A DNA stretch of 7,875 nucleotides from Candidatus Dadabacteria bacterium (GCA_004356555.1 SMWY01000124.1:1-7875); one strand, 5' to 3'. Counted from the first letter of the stretch, positions 1 through 6,826 are shown. Translations and numbers: made by a program. The notes: generated from the sequence alone by a model not told the origin.

Positions 1-555
1 AGGCACCTCGGTAATTTCTATCGACCTCCACCCGTGGCATAATGTTAATGAGATTATATCCCCAATTTGAAGTAGTTTCAGATTAGTCCTGACTTCATGA
101 GGAATTTTTTCCACACTAACATTAGAAACATCGATATCAAGCTTCTCTGCAATATAAAGCATTATATCATTTTGTAAGGATTTTGTCTGCTGATTATCAT
201 GGGCTTTTCTGATATTACTCTGATTGAACTTTGAAAAATGTAGAGCGATTAAAGATGAAGCGTACGGATGAGTGCTCGAGTGAGATTTATAACACCTGCT
301 CCAAATTTTACACTGGTCCTGGGAACTCATTTCCACAAAATTAGCGGGATATCCGTTCTCAGGATTGATTTTAGGCATAGAGTCCCAATCTTTCCAACCT
401 GAATCATGCTCTGTTAGGGCAAAAAGTACTTCATCGTAGGGCTTGGGCTTTGCAAATTCGCTGTTCCCCCAATGTGTCATAATTTGCCCTGAAAGACTTG
501 CATGATCATGCTGGGTTATTAGTATCCACCCATCATTTTTTTCTCTACGTATCAT
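1..555 (-). CDS. DUF3891 family protein, 3' end cut by window edge
   Basis: This is an open frame of 185 codons from an ATG at 555-553 that runs off the left edge without a stop, so the C-terminus is missing. The N-terminus reads MIRREKNDGWILITQHDHA and is followed by LSGQIMTHWG (about residues 21-30), EHDSGW (49-54) and, further on, WSRCYKSHSSTHPYASSLIALHF. Near the cut end is ISLTLCHGW. This pattern of conserved His and Asp residues in a mostly helical protein is what I know from the uncharacterised DUF3891 family, usually about 250 residues long. The biochemical function is unknown. The paired His/Asp motifs recall HD-type metal sites, but that is inference. No strong SD precedes the ATG; GAGAT directly abuts it. 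The gene lies 97 bp downstream of glcE on the same strand and may be read through from glcDE or use its own weak promoter. Confidence 0.8.
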   Translation of the reverse strand, partial: MIRREKNDGWILITQHDHASLSGQIMTHWGNSEFAKPKPYDEVLFALTEHDSGWKDWDSMPKINPENGYPANFVEMSSQDQCKIWSRCYKSHSSTHPYASSLIALHFSKFNQSNIRKAHDNQQTKSLQNDIMLYIAEKLDIDVSNVSVEKIPHEVRTNLKLLQIGDIISLTLCHGWRSIEITEVP

Positions 556-581
556 ATCTCGCGTTAAATAAATTAGGGAAT

Positions 582-609
582 ATAATAAGTGCGCAAATAT
601 CCTAACCAA
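582..609 (-). promoter_or_regulatory. weak promoter candidate for the DUF3891 gene
   Basis: On the minus strand, TTGGTT (604-609) is followed after 16 bp by TATTAT (582-587), five of six matches to the -10 consensus but only three of six to the -35. It lies in the 97-bp gap between glcE and the DUF3891 gene, about 27 bp before the latter's ATG. The region is AT-rich, so a chance match is quite possible. I see no terminator in the same gap. Confidence 0.25.
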
Positions 610-652
610 GAGGCAATGCCACCGCAAGTATCAAGTTGTAATTATTTATGGT

Positions 653-1984
653 TTATATATATCTTCCCGGGTTGAGAAGGTTATTAGGATCGAAATTTAA
701 TTTAATTTTTTTCATTATTCCCAGTCCCGAGCCAAAATCTCCCCACACTTGAACTCTGGCTTTAATTTCAGGAGGCGCCTCTTGGAGTATCAAATGCCCT
801 CCGATTGAAGACACAAAACTACGAAGTGAATTTAGAGAGTCAATAATAGAAGATAATTTACCCTTAATTGATATGATCAGAATACCGTTACCTGCCCTTG
901 CTGATATATAGGTTTTAATACCATACTCATCGGATAACCTCTTTAAAGTTGTTAATACTTGTGGAATTTGTGTAACAACAACGCTTGCTTTACAGACAAC
1001 CCTTTCCGCTTTAAAGAGTTCCCAAGGGAAATCCCTAATATCCTCCCAAAGTTGTTCCTCTTGAGCTCCAATAATTAATTTACCTTTCCCCCCATTTTGA
1101 TTACAGATCATTTTCAAAGTTGAGATCTGATCTTTGACCGCTTTTTCAACATTTTTGATTCCTATTGCAAGAGTGTATAGGTCATCTATAAGATCAAGGT
1201 CATTCCTTTTGGTAAGAGAACCTACAAGCTCAGGATTTAATATTTCTAGAGAAGTAATTACGAGATCTGATTTCAAAAGTGTGGAGACCGTATTATGGGC
1301 ATCTTCCAAAGTTGAAAACCCTACGATATAAGTCTCAGAGTATTCAGGAACAGGGTAAAGCCTGAAAGTAGCCTCAACTATAATCCCCAAGGTTCCAAGT
1401 GATCCTACGTATAGCTTAGGCAGATCATATCCCGCCACATTTTTTACGACCTTTGATCCCCCCTTAAAAATGCTGCCGTCTGCACGCACAACCTTTAAAC
1501 CAATTAGAAACTCCCTCAATGTCCCATATCTAAAGCGTTCAGGACCGCTGTCATTAGTAGCAATAATTCCGCCTACTGTTGCTTTCCTCCCAACATGTGG
1601 AGGGTCAATAGCCAGAAACTGGCGTTCTTTGTTAAGTGCACTCTGGAATTTCTTAAGTGTAATCCCGCACTGGGTTGTAGCCACAAGGTCTGAGGCGCCA
1701 TGCTCAATAATTAGGTCTAAATTTTTAGTTGAAATAACTACATCTACACTCTCAGGCAAATTACCAAGAGCCGATTTAGTCCCCGATCCCCAAGGTATGA
1801 CACTGATGGACTCTTTTGAGGCAAGCTTCATTATTTCTGATACTTGCTCAATTTCGTTAGGAAAAAGTACGATTCCGGGCTGCACATTTTCAACGCTGAA
1901 AGACTTGAGTTTAGCCTCTTCAGTTAGAGCATTTTTTTCGCCCACAATTCGAAGCAAATTATTAACAATTTTTTTTTTCAGCAT
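653..1984 (-). CDS. glcE: glycolate oxidase subunit GlcE-like FAD-binding protein
   Basis: This 443-residue protein is a PCMH-type FAD-binding oxidoreductase of the GlcE type. GlcE is one of two flavin-fold subunits of the glycolate oxidase complex GlcDEF, which oxidises glycolate (or related 2-hydroxyacids) to the 2-oxoacid and passes electrons to the respiratory chain. The FAD-domain signatures are PWGSGTK (64-70), then GGIIATNDSGPERFRYGTLREF-like residues around 137-158, then GGSKVVKNVAGYDL and GSLGTLGIIVEATFRLYPVP. The protein ends in the family-typical NPGRYI. It is longer than E. coli GlcE (about 350 residues), mainly after the FAD domain. It starts 32 bp after the glcD stop, so the two are very likely one operon. 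The SD is poor (GAGATTAG, somewhat upstream). Codons 3-6 contain a run of ten A on the coding strand (1969-1978) and another A7 follows at 1932-1938. The same fold occurs in D-lactate dehydrogenases, so the substrate is not certain. Confidence 0.87.
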   Translation of the reverse strand: MLKKKIVNNLLRIVGEKNALTEEAKLKSFSVENVQPGIVLFPNEIEQVSEIMKLASKESISVIPWGSGTKSALGNLPESVDVVISTKNLDLIIEHGASDLVATTQCGITLKKFQSALNKERQFLAIDPPHVGRKATVGGIIATNDSGPERFRYGTLREFLIGLKVVRADGSIFKGGSKVVKNVAGYDLPKLYVGSLGTLGIIVEATFRLYPVPEYSETYIVGFSTLEDAHNTVSTLLKSDLVITSLEILNPELVGSLTKRNDLDLIDDLYTLAIGIKNVEKAVKDQISTLKMICNQNGGKGKLIIGAQEEQLWEDIRDFPWELFKAERVVCKASVVVTQIPQVLTTLKRLSDEYGIKTYISARAGNGILIISIKGKLSSIIDSLNSLRSFVSSIGGHLILQEAPPEIKARVQVWGDFGSGLGIMKKIKLNFDPNNLLNPGRYI

Positions 1985-2016
1985 ATACGTATTTCTAATC
2001 TCTAGAATATTTAGGA

Positions 2017-3504
2017 CTAATACATTTCACCTAGACCCGCCTTTTGAACCGGATGCTCTTTAAAAGGCTTCATGCCGGGCTCAACACAAGTTCTCGGTGT
2101 AGGGAATAATTTCCCGGGATTACAGAGGCCTTTTGTATCAAAGGCACATCTAAGTAGATTCATTGTATCCAAATCGTTTTCATCAAACATTAGAGAAAGG
2201 AATCTCTTTTTATCATGACCCACACCGTGCTCACCAGTAATGCTACCACCTTTATCAACACAAACCTGTAAGATCTCACCCGCAAGCTCGAGTGTTTTAT
2301 CAAGATCACCTTCTTTAGATGAATCGTAAAGGACAAGCGGGTGTAAATTGCCGTCCCCCGCATGAAAAACATTTGCAACTCTGAGTCCGTATTTCTTGCT
2401 TAGCTCCTCAATCTCCCGGAGCACCTCTGCAAGCTTACTTCTGGGGATTACGCCGTCCTGTACATAGTAATCAGGGCTTATGCGCCCCATTGCAGGGAAT
2501 GCGCTCTTTCTCCCCTTCCAGAAAAGCTCTCTTTCTTTTGCATCTTTTGCAACTTTAATCTGAATTGCGTTATTTTCTTTTAAAACTTCCTCAACTATAG
2601 GCAGCTGAGCTTGAACCTCAGCTGTCGGGCCGTCTAATTCTACCAAAAGGATAGCTCCCGCATCTATGGGATATCCTGCGCCCACCGCTTCTTCGACCGC
2701 GCGTATACAAAAACTATCCATTATCTCCATCCCCGCTGGGATAACACCCCTTGCTGTAATTCCTGAAACAGAATCCCCTGCATCTTCAATATGATCAAAT
2801 GAAGCAAGTAGAGTTTTTACAGCCTCGGGTTTTTTGATAATTTTGAGAGTAACTTTCGTTACTATTCCCAAAAGCCCCTCTGAGCCTACTACAAGCCCTG
2901 TAAGGTCATAACCGGGATGATCTAGTGTCTTACCTCCAACTTCTATAATTTCACCGTCAGGCAAGACCATTTCTAACCCCAAGACATGATTCGTAGTTAC
3001 TCCGTATTTAAGGCAATGAACGCCTCCTGAATTCTCAGCCACATTACCCCCTATAGTGCAGACGATCTGGCTCGATGGGTCAGGAGCGTAATAGTATCCT
3101 GAAGAGCTTACAGCATTTGTGACCGATATATTTACCACCCCGGGCTCAACCACAACTCTCTGATTGGGAATATCAACATCTAATATCTTAGTCATACGGG
3201 AGAGTGAAATTACAATTCCCTCATCAGTAGGCAGCGCACCGCCTGAAAGCCCCGTGCCTGCACCTCGAGGAACAAATGGAATATTTTCGTGATGGCACTC
3301 TTTAATCACGGCAGAAACTTCTTCAGTAGTCTTGGGCAAAACCACGAATATAGGTTTTATCCTGTACCCTGTAAGAGCGTCGCACTCATATGCTATGAGT
3401 TCATCATCGGATGAGATAACCCCGGTTGCTCCTATAATTTCTATAAGCTTATCTCTGAACTTTTTCTTCCAGGACAAAGATTTACTTTTGTGTTGTGTAG
3501 TCAT
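2017..3504 (-). CDS. glcD: glycolate oxidase subunit GlcD (FAD-linked oxidase)
   Basis: This 495-residue protein matches the usual GlcD length (about 499) along its whole extent. The N-terminal FAD-binding PCMH domain shows ECDALTGYR (40-48), VVLPKTTEEV (54-63) and PRGAGTGLSGG (79-89), the nucleotide-binding loop. It continues with DPSSQIVCTIGGNVAENSGG and GYDLTGLVVGSEGLLGIVT. The C-terminal FAD-oxidase domain shows HAGDGNLHP (381-389), GEHGVG (424-429) with the conserved substrate-site His residues, and NPGKLFPTP near the end. In the family this is the catalytic subunit for glycolate or D-lactate oxidation at the cytoplasmic membrane. Together with GlcE it forms the flavin part of GlcDEF. 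The Fe-S subunit GlcF is not in this window. There is no obvious SD before the ATG at 3504, although a good extended -10 promoter lies about 30 bp upstream, giving a short leader. A FAD-linked D-lactate dehydrogenase is the main alternative. Confidence 0.9.
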   Translation of the reverse strand: MTTQHKSKSLSWKKKFRDKLIEIIGATGVISSDDELIAYECDALTGYRIKPIFVVLPKTTEEVSAVIKECHHENIPFVPRGAGTGLSGGALPTDEGIVISLSRMTKILDVDIPNQRVVVEPGVVNISVTNAVSSSGYYYAPDPSSQIVCTIGGNVAENSGGVHCLKYGVTTNHVLGLEMVLPDGEIIEVGGKTLDHPGYDLTGLVVGSEGLLGIVTKVTLKIIKKPEAVKTLLASFDHIEDAGDSVSGITARGVIPAGMEIMDSFCIRAVEEAVGAGYPIDAGAILLVELDGPTAEVQAQLPIVEEVLKENNAIQIKVAKDAKERELFWKGRKSAFPAMGRISPDYYVQDGVIPRSKLAEVLREIEELSKKYGLRVANVFHAGDGNLHPLVLYDSSKEGDLDKTLELAGEILQVCVDKGGSITGEHGVGHDKKRFLSLMFDENDLDTMNLLRCAFDTKGLCNPGKLFPTPRTCVEPGMKPFKEHPVQKAGLGEMY

Positions 3505-3534
3505 AACATGTAGTATTTAGATCATTACGGAATC

Positions 3535-3563
3535 AGTATATCATTATTAAATGAGTAGACCAA
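3535..3563 (-). promoter_or_regulatory. promoter candidate for glcDE, extended -10
   Basis: On the minus strand, TATACT (3535-3540) matches five of six -10 positions and is preceded by TGA (3541-3543), an extended -10 TGn element. TTGGTC (3558-3563) sits exactly 17 bp upstream as a poor -35. Transcription would begin near 3528, giving a leader of about 24 bases for glcD. Confidence 0.5.
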
Positions 3564-3632
3564 TTTTCATTACCAAAATGCCGATTTCAAAATAGGATCG
3601 TCAAAAACCTTGACAATCACCGCTAAATTGGT
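3559..3632. repeat. spaced inverted repeat between divergent promoters
   Basis: ACCAATTT (3559-3566) and AAATTGGT (3625-3632) are perfect 8-base inverted copies 58 bp apart. The left copy overlaps the glcD -35 candidate and the right copy touches the rplM -10 candidate. Another short palindrome, GTCAA-n5-TTGAC (3600-3614), overlaps the rplM -35. Either could be an operator, but the sequence is AT-rich and chance is a serious alternative. Confidence 0.3.
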
Positions 3633-3637
3633 AAATT
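3610..3637 (+). promoter_or_regulatory. promoter candidate for rplM-rpsI-ino1
   Basis: A perfect -35 hexamer TTGACA (3610-3615) is followed after 16 bp by TAAATT (3632-3637), four of six matches to TATAAT. Transcription would begin near 3644, about 29 bases before the rplM ATG. No L13-type leader hairpin can be seen in so short a leader. Confidence 0.5.
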
Positions 3638-3672
3638 GAATTGTTTATTTCTATTAATTAGAGGCAGGAAAT

Positions 3673-4101
3673 ATGAAGACCTATATGGCTAGAAGTGAAG
3701 ATTTTGTTAAGAAATGGTATTTAATTGACGGTGAGGGAAAAACCGTGGGAAGACTCGCCACCAGAATCGCGACGATTTTAAGGGGTAAGAATAAGCCCCA
3801 ATTTACTCCTCATGCGGATATTGGCGATTTCGTTATAGTCGTTAATGCGGAGAAACTAAAATTTACAGGCGATAAGTGGAACCAGAAGACATATTATCGG
3901 CATACACATTATCCCGGTGGAATTAAATCAATAACTGCAGGGGATCTTCTTAAAACAAAACCTCATGAAATAATTGAAAAAGCCGTTTGGGGAATGCTCC
4001 CTAAAAATAAATGGCAGAAAAAATTAATAGCCAGGTTAAAGGTTTACGCTGGGAGCGAACACCCGCATGCACCCCAACAGCCTGAAACTTTGGAGGTATA
4101 A
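3673..4101 (+). CDS. rplM: 50S ribosomal protein L13 (uL13)
   Basis: This 142-residue protein is full length for bacterial uL13, a large-subunit protein that binds 23S rRNA early in assembly. Recognisable blocks are the N-terminal MKTYMA, WYLID (15-19), GRLA (26-29), GKNKPQFTPHADIGDFVIVV, then YYRHTHYPGG, the very conserved AVWGMLPKN (104-112), and KVYAGSEHPHAPQQPE near the end. The ATG at 3673 is preceded by GAGG (3661-3664) at 8 bases spacing, with a second AGGA (3666-3669) nearer. rpsI follows after 8 bp, the near-universal bacterial rplM-rpsI order. It is transcribed divergently from glcD. Confidence 0.98.
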   Translation: MKTYMARSEDFVKKWYLIDGEGKTVGRLATRIATILRGKNKPQFTPHADIGDFVIVVNAEKLKFTGDKWNQKTYYRHTHYPGGIKSITAGDLLKTKPHEIIEKAVWGMLPKNKWQKKLIARLKVYAGSEHPHAPQQPETLEV

Positions 4102-4109
4102 ATAATAAT

Positions 4110-4502
4110 ATGGCTGAAGTTGAATATTACGGAACTGGAAGAAGGAAGACCTCAATCGCGCGTGTGTGGTTGCGCCCGGGAGATGGGAAAATTTCTATCA
4201 ATAACCGCGAGGGGGATGAATATTTTCCCCGTCAGACTTGGATAGTGCATGCATTAGAACCTCTTGATACAACAAATACAAAAGGGAAATTTAACGTTAC
4301 AATAAGTGTAAAAGGCGGCGGCCTAACCGGTCAAGCCGGGGCTGTGAGACATGGGATTGCCCGAGCACTCCTTCAAGTTGATGAATCTTATAGGCAACCT
4401 CTTAAATCTGCGGGTCAGCTTAGAAGAGATTCGAGAATGGTCGAGAGAAAGAAATACGGACTTAGAAAAGCGAGACGCGGACAACAATTCTCCAAGAGGT
4501 GA
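4110..4502 (+). CDS. rpsI: 30S ribosomal protein S9 (uS9)
   Basis: This 130-residue protein is full length for bacterial uS9, a small-subunit head protein. It begins with the typical YYGTGRRKTSIARVWLRPG (about 6-24), carries the uS9 signature GGGLTGQAGAVRHGIARAL (69-87), and ends in KARRGQQFSKR. In the family that basic C-terminal tail with a final SKR reaches the P-site tRNA. The ATG lies 8 bp after the rplM stop. The apparent SD, GGAGG at 4092-4096, lies inside the last rplM codons with a rather long 13-base spacing, which suggests coupled translation with rplM. Its stop codon (4500-4502) is embedded in the SD of the next gene. Confidence 0.98.
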   Translation: MAEVEYYGTGRRKTSIARVWLRPGDGKISINNREGDEYFPRQTWIVHALEPLDTTNTKGKFNVTISVKGGGLTGQAGAVRHGIARALLQVDESYRQPLKSAGQLRRDSRMVERKKYGLRKARRGQQFSKR

Positions 4503-4503
4503 T
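4496..4503 (+). promoter_or_regulatory. strong Shine-Dalgarno that decides the ino1 start
   Basis: GAGGTGAT is a full 8-base match to the 16S rRNA 3' end. It spans the rpsI stop (TGA, 4500-4502). Spacing to TTG at 4511 is 7 bases, which is ideal. The in-frame GTG at 4499 lies within this SD itself and has no SD of its own. This is why TTG 4511 is preferred. Confidence 0.7.
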
Positions 4504-4510
4504 ATCTGCT

Positions 4511-5866
4511 TTGACAACTACCAATAAGAAAAAAAAGAACACATCAAAACTGAAATACAAGATTACCCCACCTAAAGGGAAGCTTGGTGTATTGCTTCCA
4601 GGAATGAGCGGTGCGGTGAGTACTACTTTTATTGCCGGAGTAGAGGCAATAAAGTCCGGGCTTGGAAAACCCATCGGATCCCTAACACAATTAGGCACAA
4701 TCAGAATAGGCAAAAGAACAGAGAAAAAATCCCCTTTGATTAAGGATTTTATGCCGCTTAGCAATATAAATGATCTGGTTTTCGCAGGATGGGATATTTT
4801 CCCCGATAACTGTTATGAGGCAGCCATTAAATCGGGCGTTTTGGAGAAATCTCTAGTTGATGACCTAAAAGATTCGCTTCAGGATACGGTGCCTATGACC
4901 GCGGTTTTTAGCAGGAAATATGTAAAGAACCTAAAAGGTAAACACCTTAAGCGCGGCAAGACCAAAATGGACCTTGCTGAGCAGCTTATTGACGACATAA
5001 AAAATTTCAAAAAAGAAAGCGGAGTTGACCGCCTTGTAATGGTCTGGTGCGGAAGTACTGAAGTTTATATTCAGGCCTCAGAGGTACATAATTCAATTAA
5101 GTCGTTTGAAGAGGGCTTAAAAAACAACCATCCGGGTATTGCTCCCAGCATGATTTATGCTTATGCAGCAATCAAATGCGGCGTTCCATACGCTAACGGA
5201 GCACCAAACTTATCAGCGGATGTCCCTGCACTAATCAAACTTGCAAAACAGAAGAAAGTTCCTATTTCGGGTAAAGATTTTAAGACTGGTCAGACCTTAA
5301 TGAAAACCATTCTTGCCCCTGGACTTAAAAGCAGAATGATAGGGCTTAACGGATGGTTTTCTACAAATATATTAGGAAACAGGGACGGAGAAGTATTAGA
5401 CGACCCTTATTCATTTAAAACTAAAGAACAAAGCAAACTAAGCGTGCTTGAATATCTATTTCAACCTGATCTTTATCCTGATCTGTATTCAAATTATTAT
5501 CACAAGGTAAGAATCAACTATTACCCTCCGAGAGGAGATGAGAAAGAGGCATGGGATAATATAGATATATTTGGCTGGTTAAACTACCCAATGCAGATTA
5601 AGGTGAATTTCCTTTGCAGAGATAGCATACTTGCAGCTCCCATCGTACTTGATTTAGTCATATTTCTTGACCTTGCGAGCAGAGCAGGTTTGCATGGCAT
5701 ACAGGAATGGCTTTCATTCTACTTTAAGAGCCCTATGCACAGCGAGGAACTTTATCCGGAGCATGATCTATTCATACAGCTTATGAAGCTCAAGAATACT
5801 CTCCGGTATTTAAAAGGTGAGGAACTGATAACCCACTTAGGCTTAGACTACTATGATGTCGCTTAA
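4511..5866 (+). CDS. ino1: inositol-3-phosphate synthase (myo-inositol-1-phosphate synthase)
   Basis: This cytosolic enzyme converts D-glucose 6-phosphate to 1D-myo-inositol 3-phosphate using bound NAD, the first step of inositol synthesis for inositol lipids or solutes. The protein has 451 residues from TTG 4511 (455 if GTG 4499 is used). Family length in Bacteroidetes-type enzymes is roughly 430-440, and the extra part is a Lys/Thr-rich N-terminus. The Rossmann start LGVLLPGMSGAVSTT is at 25-39. The catalytic region has SGKDFKTGQT (253-262), GWFSTNILGNRDG (281-293), HKVRINYYPPRGD (331-343) with WDNID (348-352), and IKVNFLCRDSILAAP (363-377). The Lys and Asp residues in these blocks are where the family keeps its catalytic residues. 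Coding starts 8 bp after rpsI, so it is probably co-transcribed with rplM-rpsI. No inositol monophosphatase or phosphatidylinositol synthase gene is visible nearby. A run of eight A (4529-4536) lies in codons 7-9. Confidence 0.93.
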   Translation: MTTTNKKKKNTSKLKYKITPPKGKLGVLLPGMSGAVSTTFIAGVEAIKSGLGKPIGSLTQLGTIRIGKRTEKKSPLIKDFMPLSNINDLVFAGWDIFPDNCYEAAIKSGVLEKSLVDDLKDSLQDTVPMTAVFSRKYVKNLKGKHLKRGKTKMDLAEQLIDDIKNFKKESGVDRLVMVWCGSTEVYIQASEVHNSIKSFEEGLKNNHPGIAPSMIYAYAAIKCGVPYANGAPNLSADVPALIKLAKQKKVPISGKDFKTGQTLMKTILAPGLKSRMIGLNGWFSTNILGNRDGEVLDDPYSFKTKEQSKLSVLEYLFQPDLYPDLYSNYYHKVRINYYPPRGDEKEAWDNIDIFGWLNYPMQIKVNFLCRDSILAAPIVLDLVIFLDLASRAGLHGIQEWLSFYFKSPMHSEELYPEHDLFIQLMKLKNTLRYLKGEELITHLGLDYYDVA

Positions 5867-5873
5867 CTACCAC

Positions 5874-5899
5874 CTATAAGGCGTTAACTAACCTTATAG
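5874..5899. terminator. inverted repeat between convergent genes, possible terminator
   Basis: CTATAAGG (5874-5881) and CCTTATAG (5892-5899) form a perfect 8-bp stem with a 10-base loop, 7 bases after the ino1 stop. The stem is AT-rich. No T tract follows directly on either strand; on the plus strand a U-rich stretch (ATTTTATTATTTAT) comes only some 15 bases later. It may be a weak bidirectional end site. The rest of 5900-5955 holds nothing else I can support. Confidence 0.35.
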
Positions 5900-5955
5900 T
5901 AATCCCCCTCAAATTTTATTATTTATAACTACTATGTGCTCAGGATTGAATTGGC

Positions 5956-6825
5956 CTATACTTGGGCACTTATAGCAAGCCATTTACGCGTAATGTAAGG
6001 GTTACCATCTTGATCTATGTTACCGTGCAGCTCTATTGCAGGACCAACAGAATCTCTCATAGCGTTGACAGCATCGTCTATGGGATATCCTCTTAATGCT
6101 CCGGCAGCATATTGCTGAAAAGCGCTTATATATTCCCACGCCTCTTTATGCATATCAACGGCAAACTCTTTTGCATCGACAAGCTTGAAACCCGCCTCTT
6201 GCACCAGGTTTTCATAATAAGACCTAGGCAGGAATTTTGCGGCCTCAGTTCGAGTATCGGTCTTTACCCTTTTAATACCATGGTCACGCATATACTGGAC
6301 TGCGGTTTTAATCTGTGTACGGTAAAAAGGCAGCGTTTCAACCGGCCTGGCTTCTTCGTAAAATGCGGTGTTGAAGAAAAGAAATCCTCCGGGTTTTAAG
6401 GCTCTTTTAATCCTCTTGACACTCTGTAGCTGATCATCTGCAGATAAGTAATGTATACCATTTCCCCAAACCGCGATATCCACACTCTGATCGGGAATTG
6501 TCATATCTTCAATTGAAGAGTGAATGAGTTTTAACTTTTCTACGGTTTTTTCTAATTTGGATTGAGCCAGCTTTAAAGCTTCAGAGGATTGATCAAGACA
6601 TAATACTGCAGCCTTTTTCCAAGTTTCCGGAAGACTGTCGAACACGAGCTGCACCATGGTGCCTGCACCAGTCGCGACGTCTAGAACCCCCTCAAGTCCG
6701 CTAATACCCTTCTGCTTCATAATCCGAACCCAGCTATTTATGCACTCACTGTTTACTTGTCTATATTCTTCAGTATCTGCAAATGGTTCGAAATTATAAT
6801 CTTCTTTGTTAATTTCTTCGTTCAT
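5956..6825 (-). CDS. class I SAM-dependent methyltransferase, substrate unknown
   Basis: This 289-residue protein has a class I (Rossmann-fold) methyltransferase domain. Motif I VLDVATGAGT (47-56) is the SAM-binding glycine loop. Acidic Asp78 in VLCLDQS would bind the ribose. SSIEDM (103-108) precedes DQSVDIAVWGNGIHYL (112-127), and then LKPGGFLFFNTAF is the usual post-motif strand. This order fits the methyltransferase type 11/25 families. The C-terminal half (PFYRTQIKTAVQYMRDHGIK onward) is helical and probably gives substrate specificity; I do not recognise it. No signal peptide or membrane segment is seen, so it should be cytosolic. The ATG at 6825 has a moderate SD (AGGAAGTG, 6836-6843). 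A stronger SD further up serves a mini-ORF instead. It converges on ino1 and lies 135 bp downstream of queE with its own promoter candidate, so I would not assign it to the deazaguanine pathway. Confidence 0.85.
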   Translation of the reverse strand: MNEEINKEDYNFEPFADTEEYRQVNSECINSWVRIMKQKGISGLEGVLDVATGAGTMVQLVFDSLPETWKKAAVLCLDQSSEALKLAQSKLEKTVEKLKLIHSSIEDMTIPDQSVDIAVWGNGIHYLSADDQLQSVKRIKRALKPGGFLFFNTAFYEEARPVETLPFYRTQIKTAVQYMRDHGIKRVKTDTRTEAAKFLPRSYYENLVQEAGFKLVDAKEFAVDMHKEAWEYISAFQQYAAGALRGYPIDDAVNAMRDSVGPAIELHGNIDQDGNPYITRKWLAISAQV

Positions 6826-6826
6826 T

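Noticed and set aside
612..620. Short palindrome GGCAATGCC downstream of glcE as a terminator
   Set aside because: Only four base pairs around one central base, with no T tract; it cannot form a useful hairpin.
1470..2063. Plus-strand open frame of 197 codons across the 5' part of glcE
   Set aside because: It lies wholly opposite well-conserved glcE/glcD coding sequence, has no SD or recognisable motif, and its composition is that of an antisense shadow.
3505..3672. Riboswitch or ribosomal-protein autoregulatory leader before rplM
   Set aside because: The predicted leader is only about 29 bases, too short for a structured L13-type element, and no stable hairpin is visible in it.
4462..4764. 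Minus-strand open frame of 100 codons over the rpsI end and ino1 start
   Set aside because: Its hydrophobic look comes from the antisense of Lys-rich ino1 codons; it overlaps two certain genes and has no support of its own.
6112..6399. Plus-strand open frame of 95 codons inside the methyltransferase gene
   Set aside because: Antisense to a gene with clear SAM-binding motifs; no promoter, SD or family resemblance.
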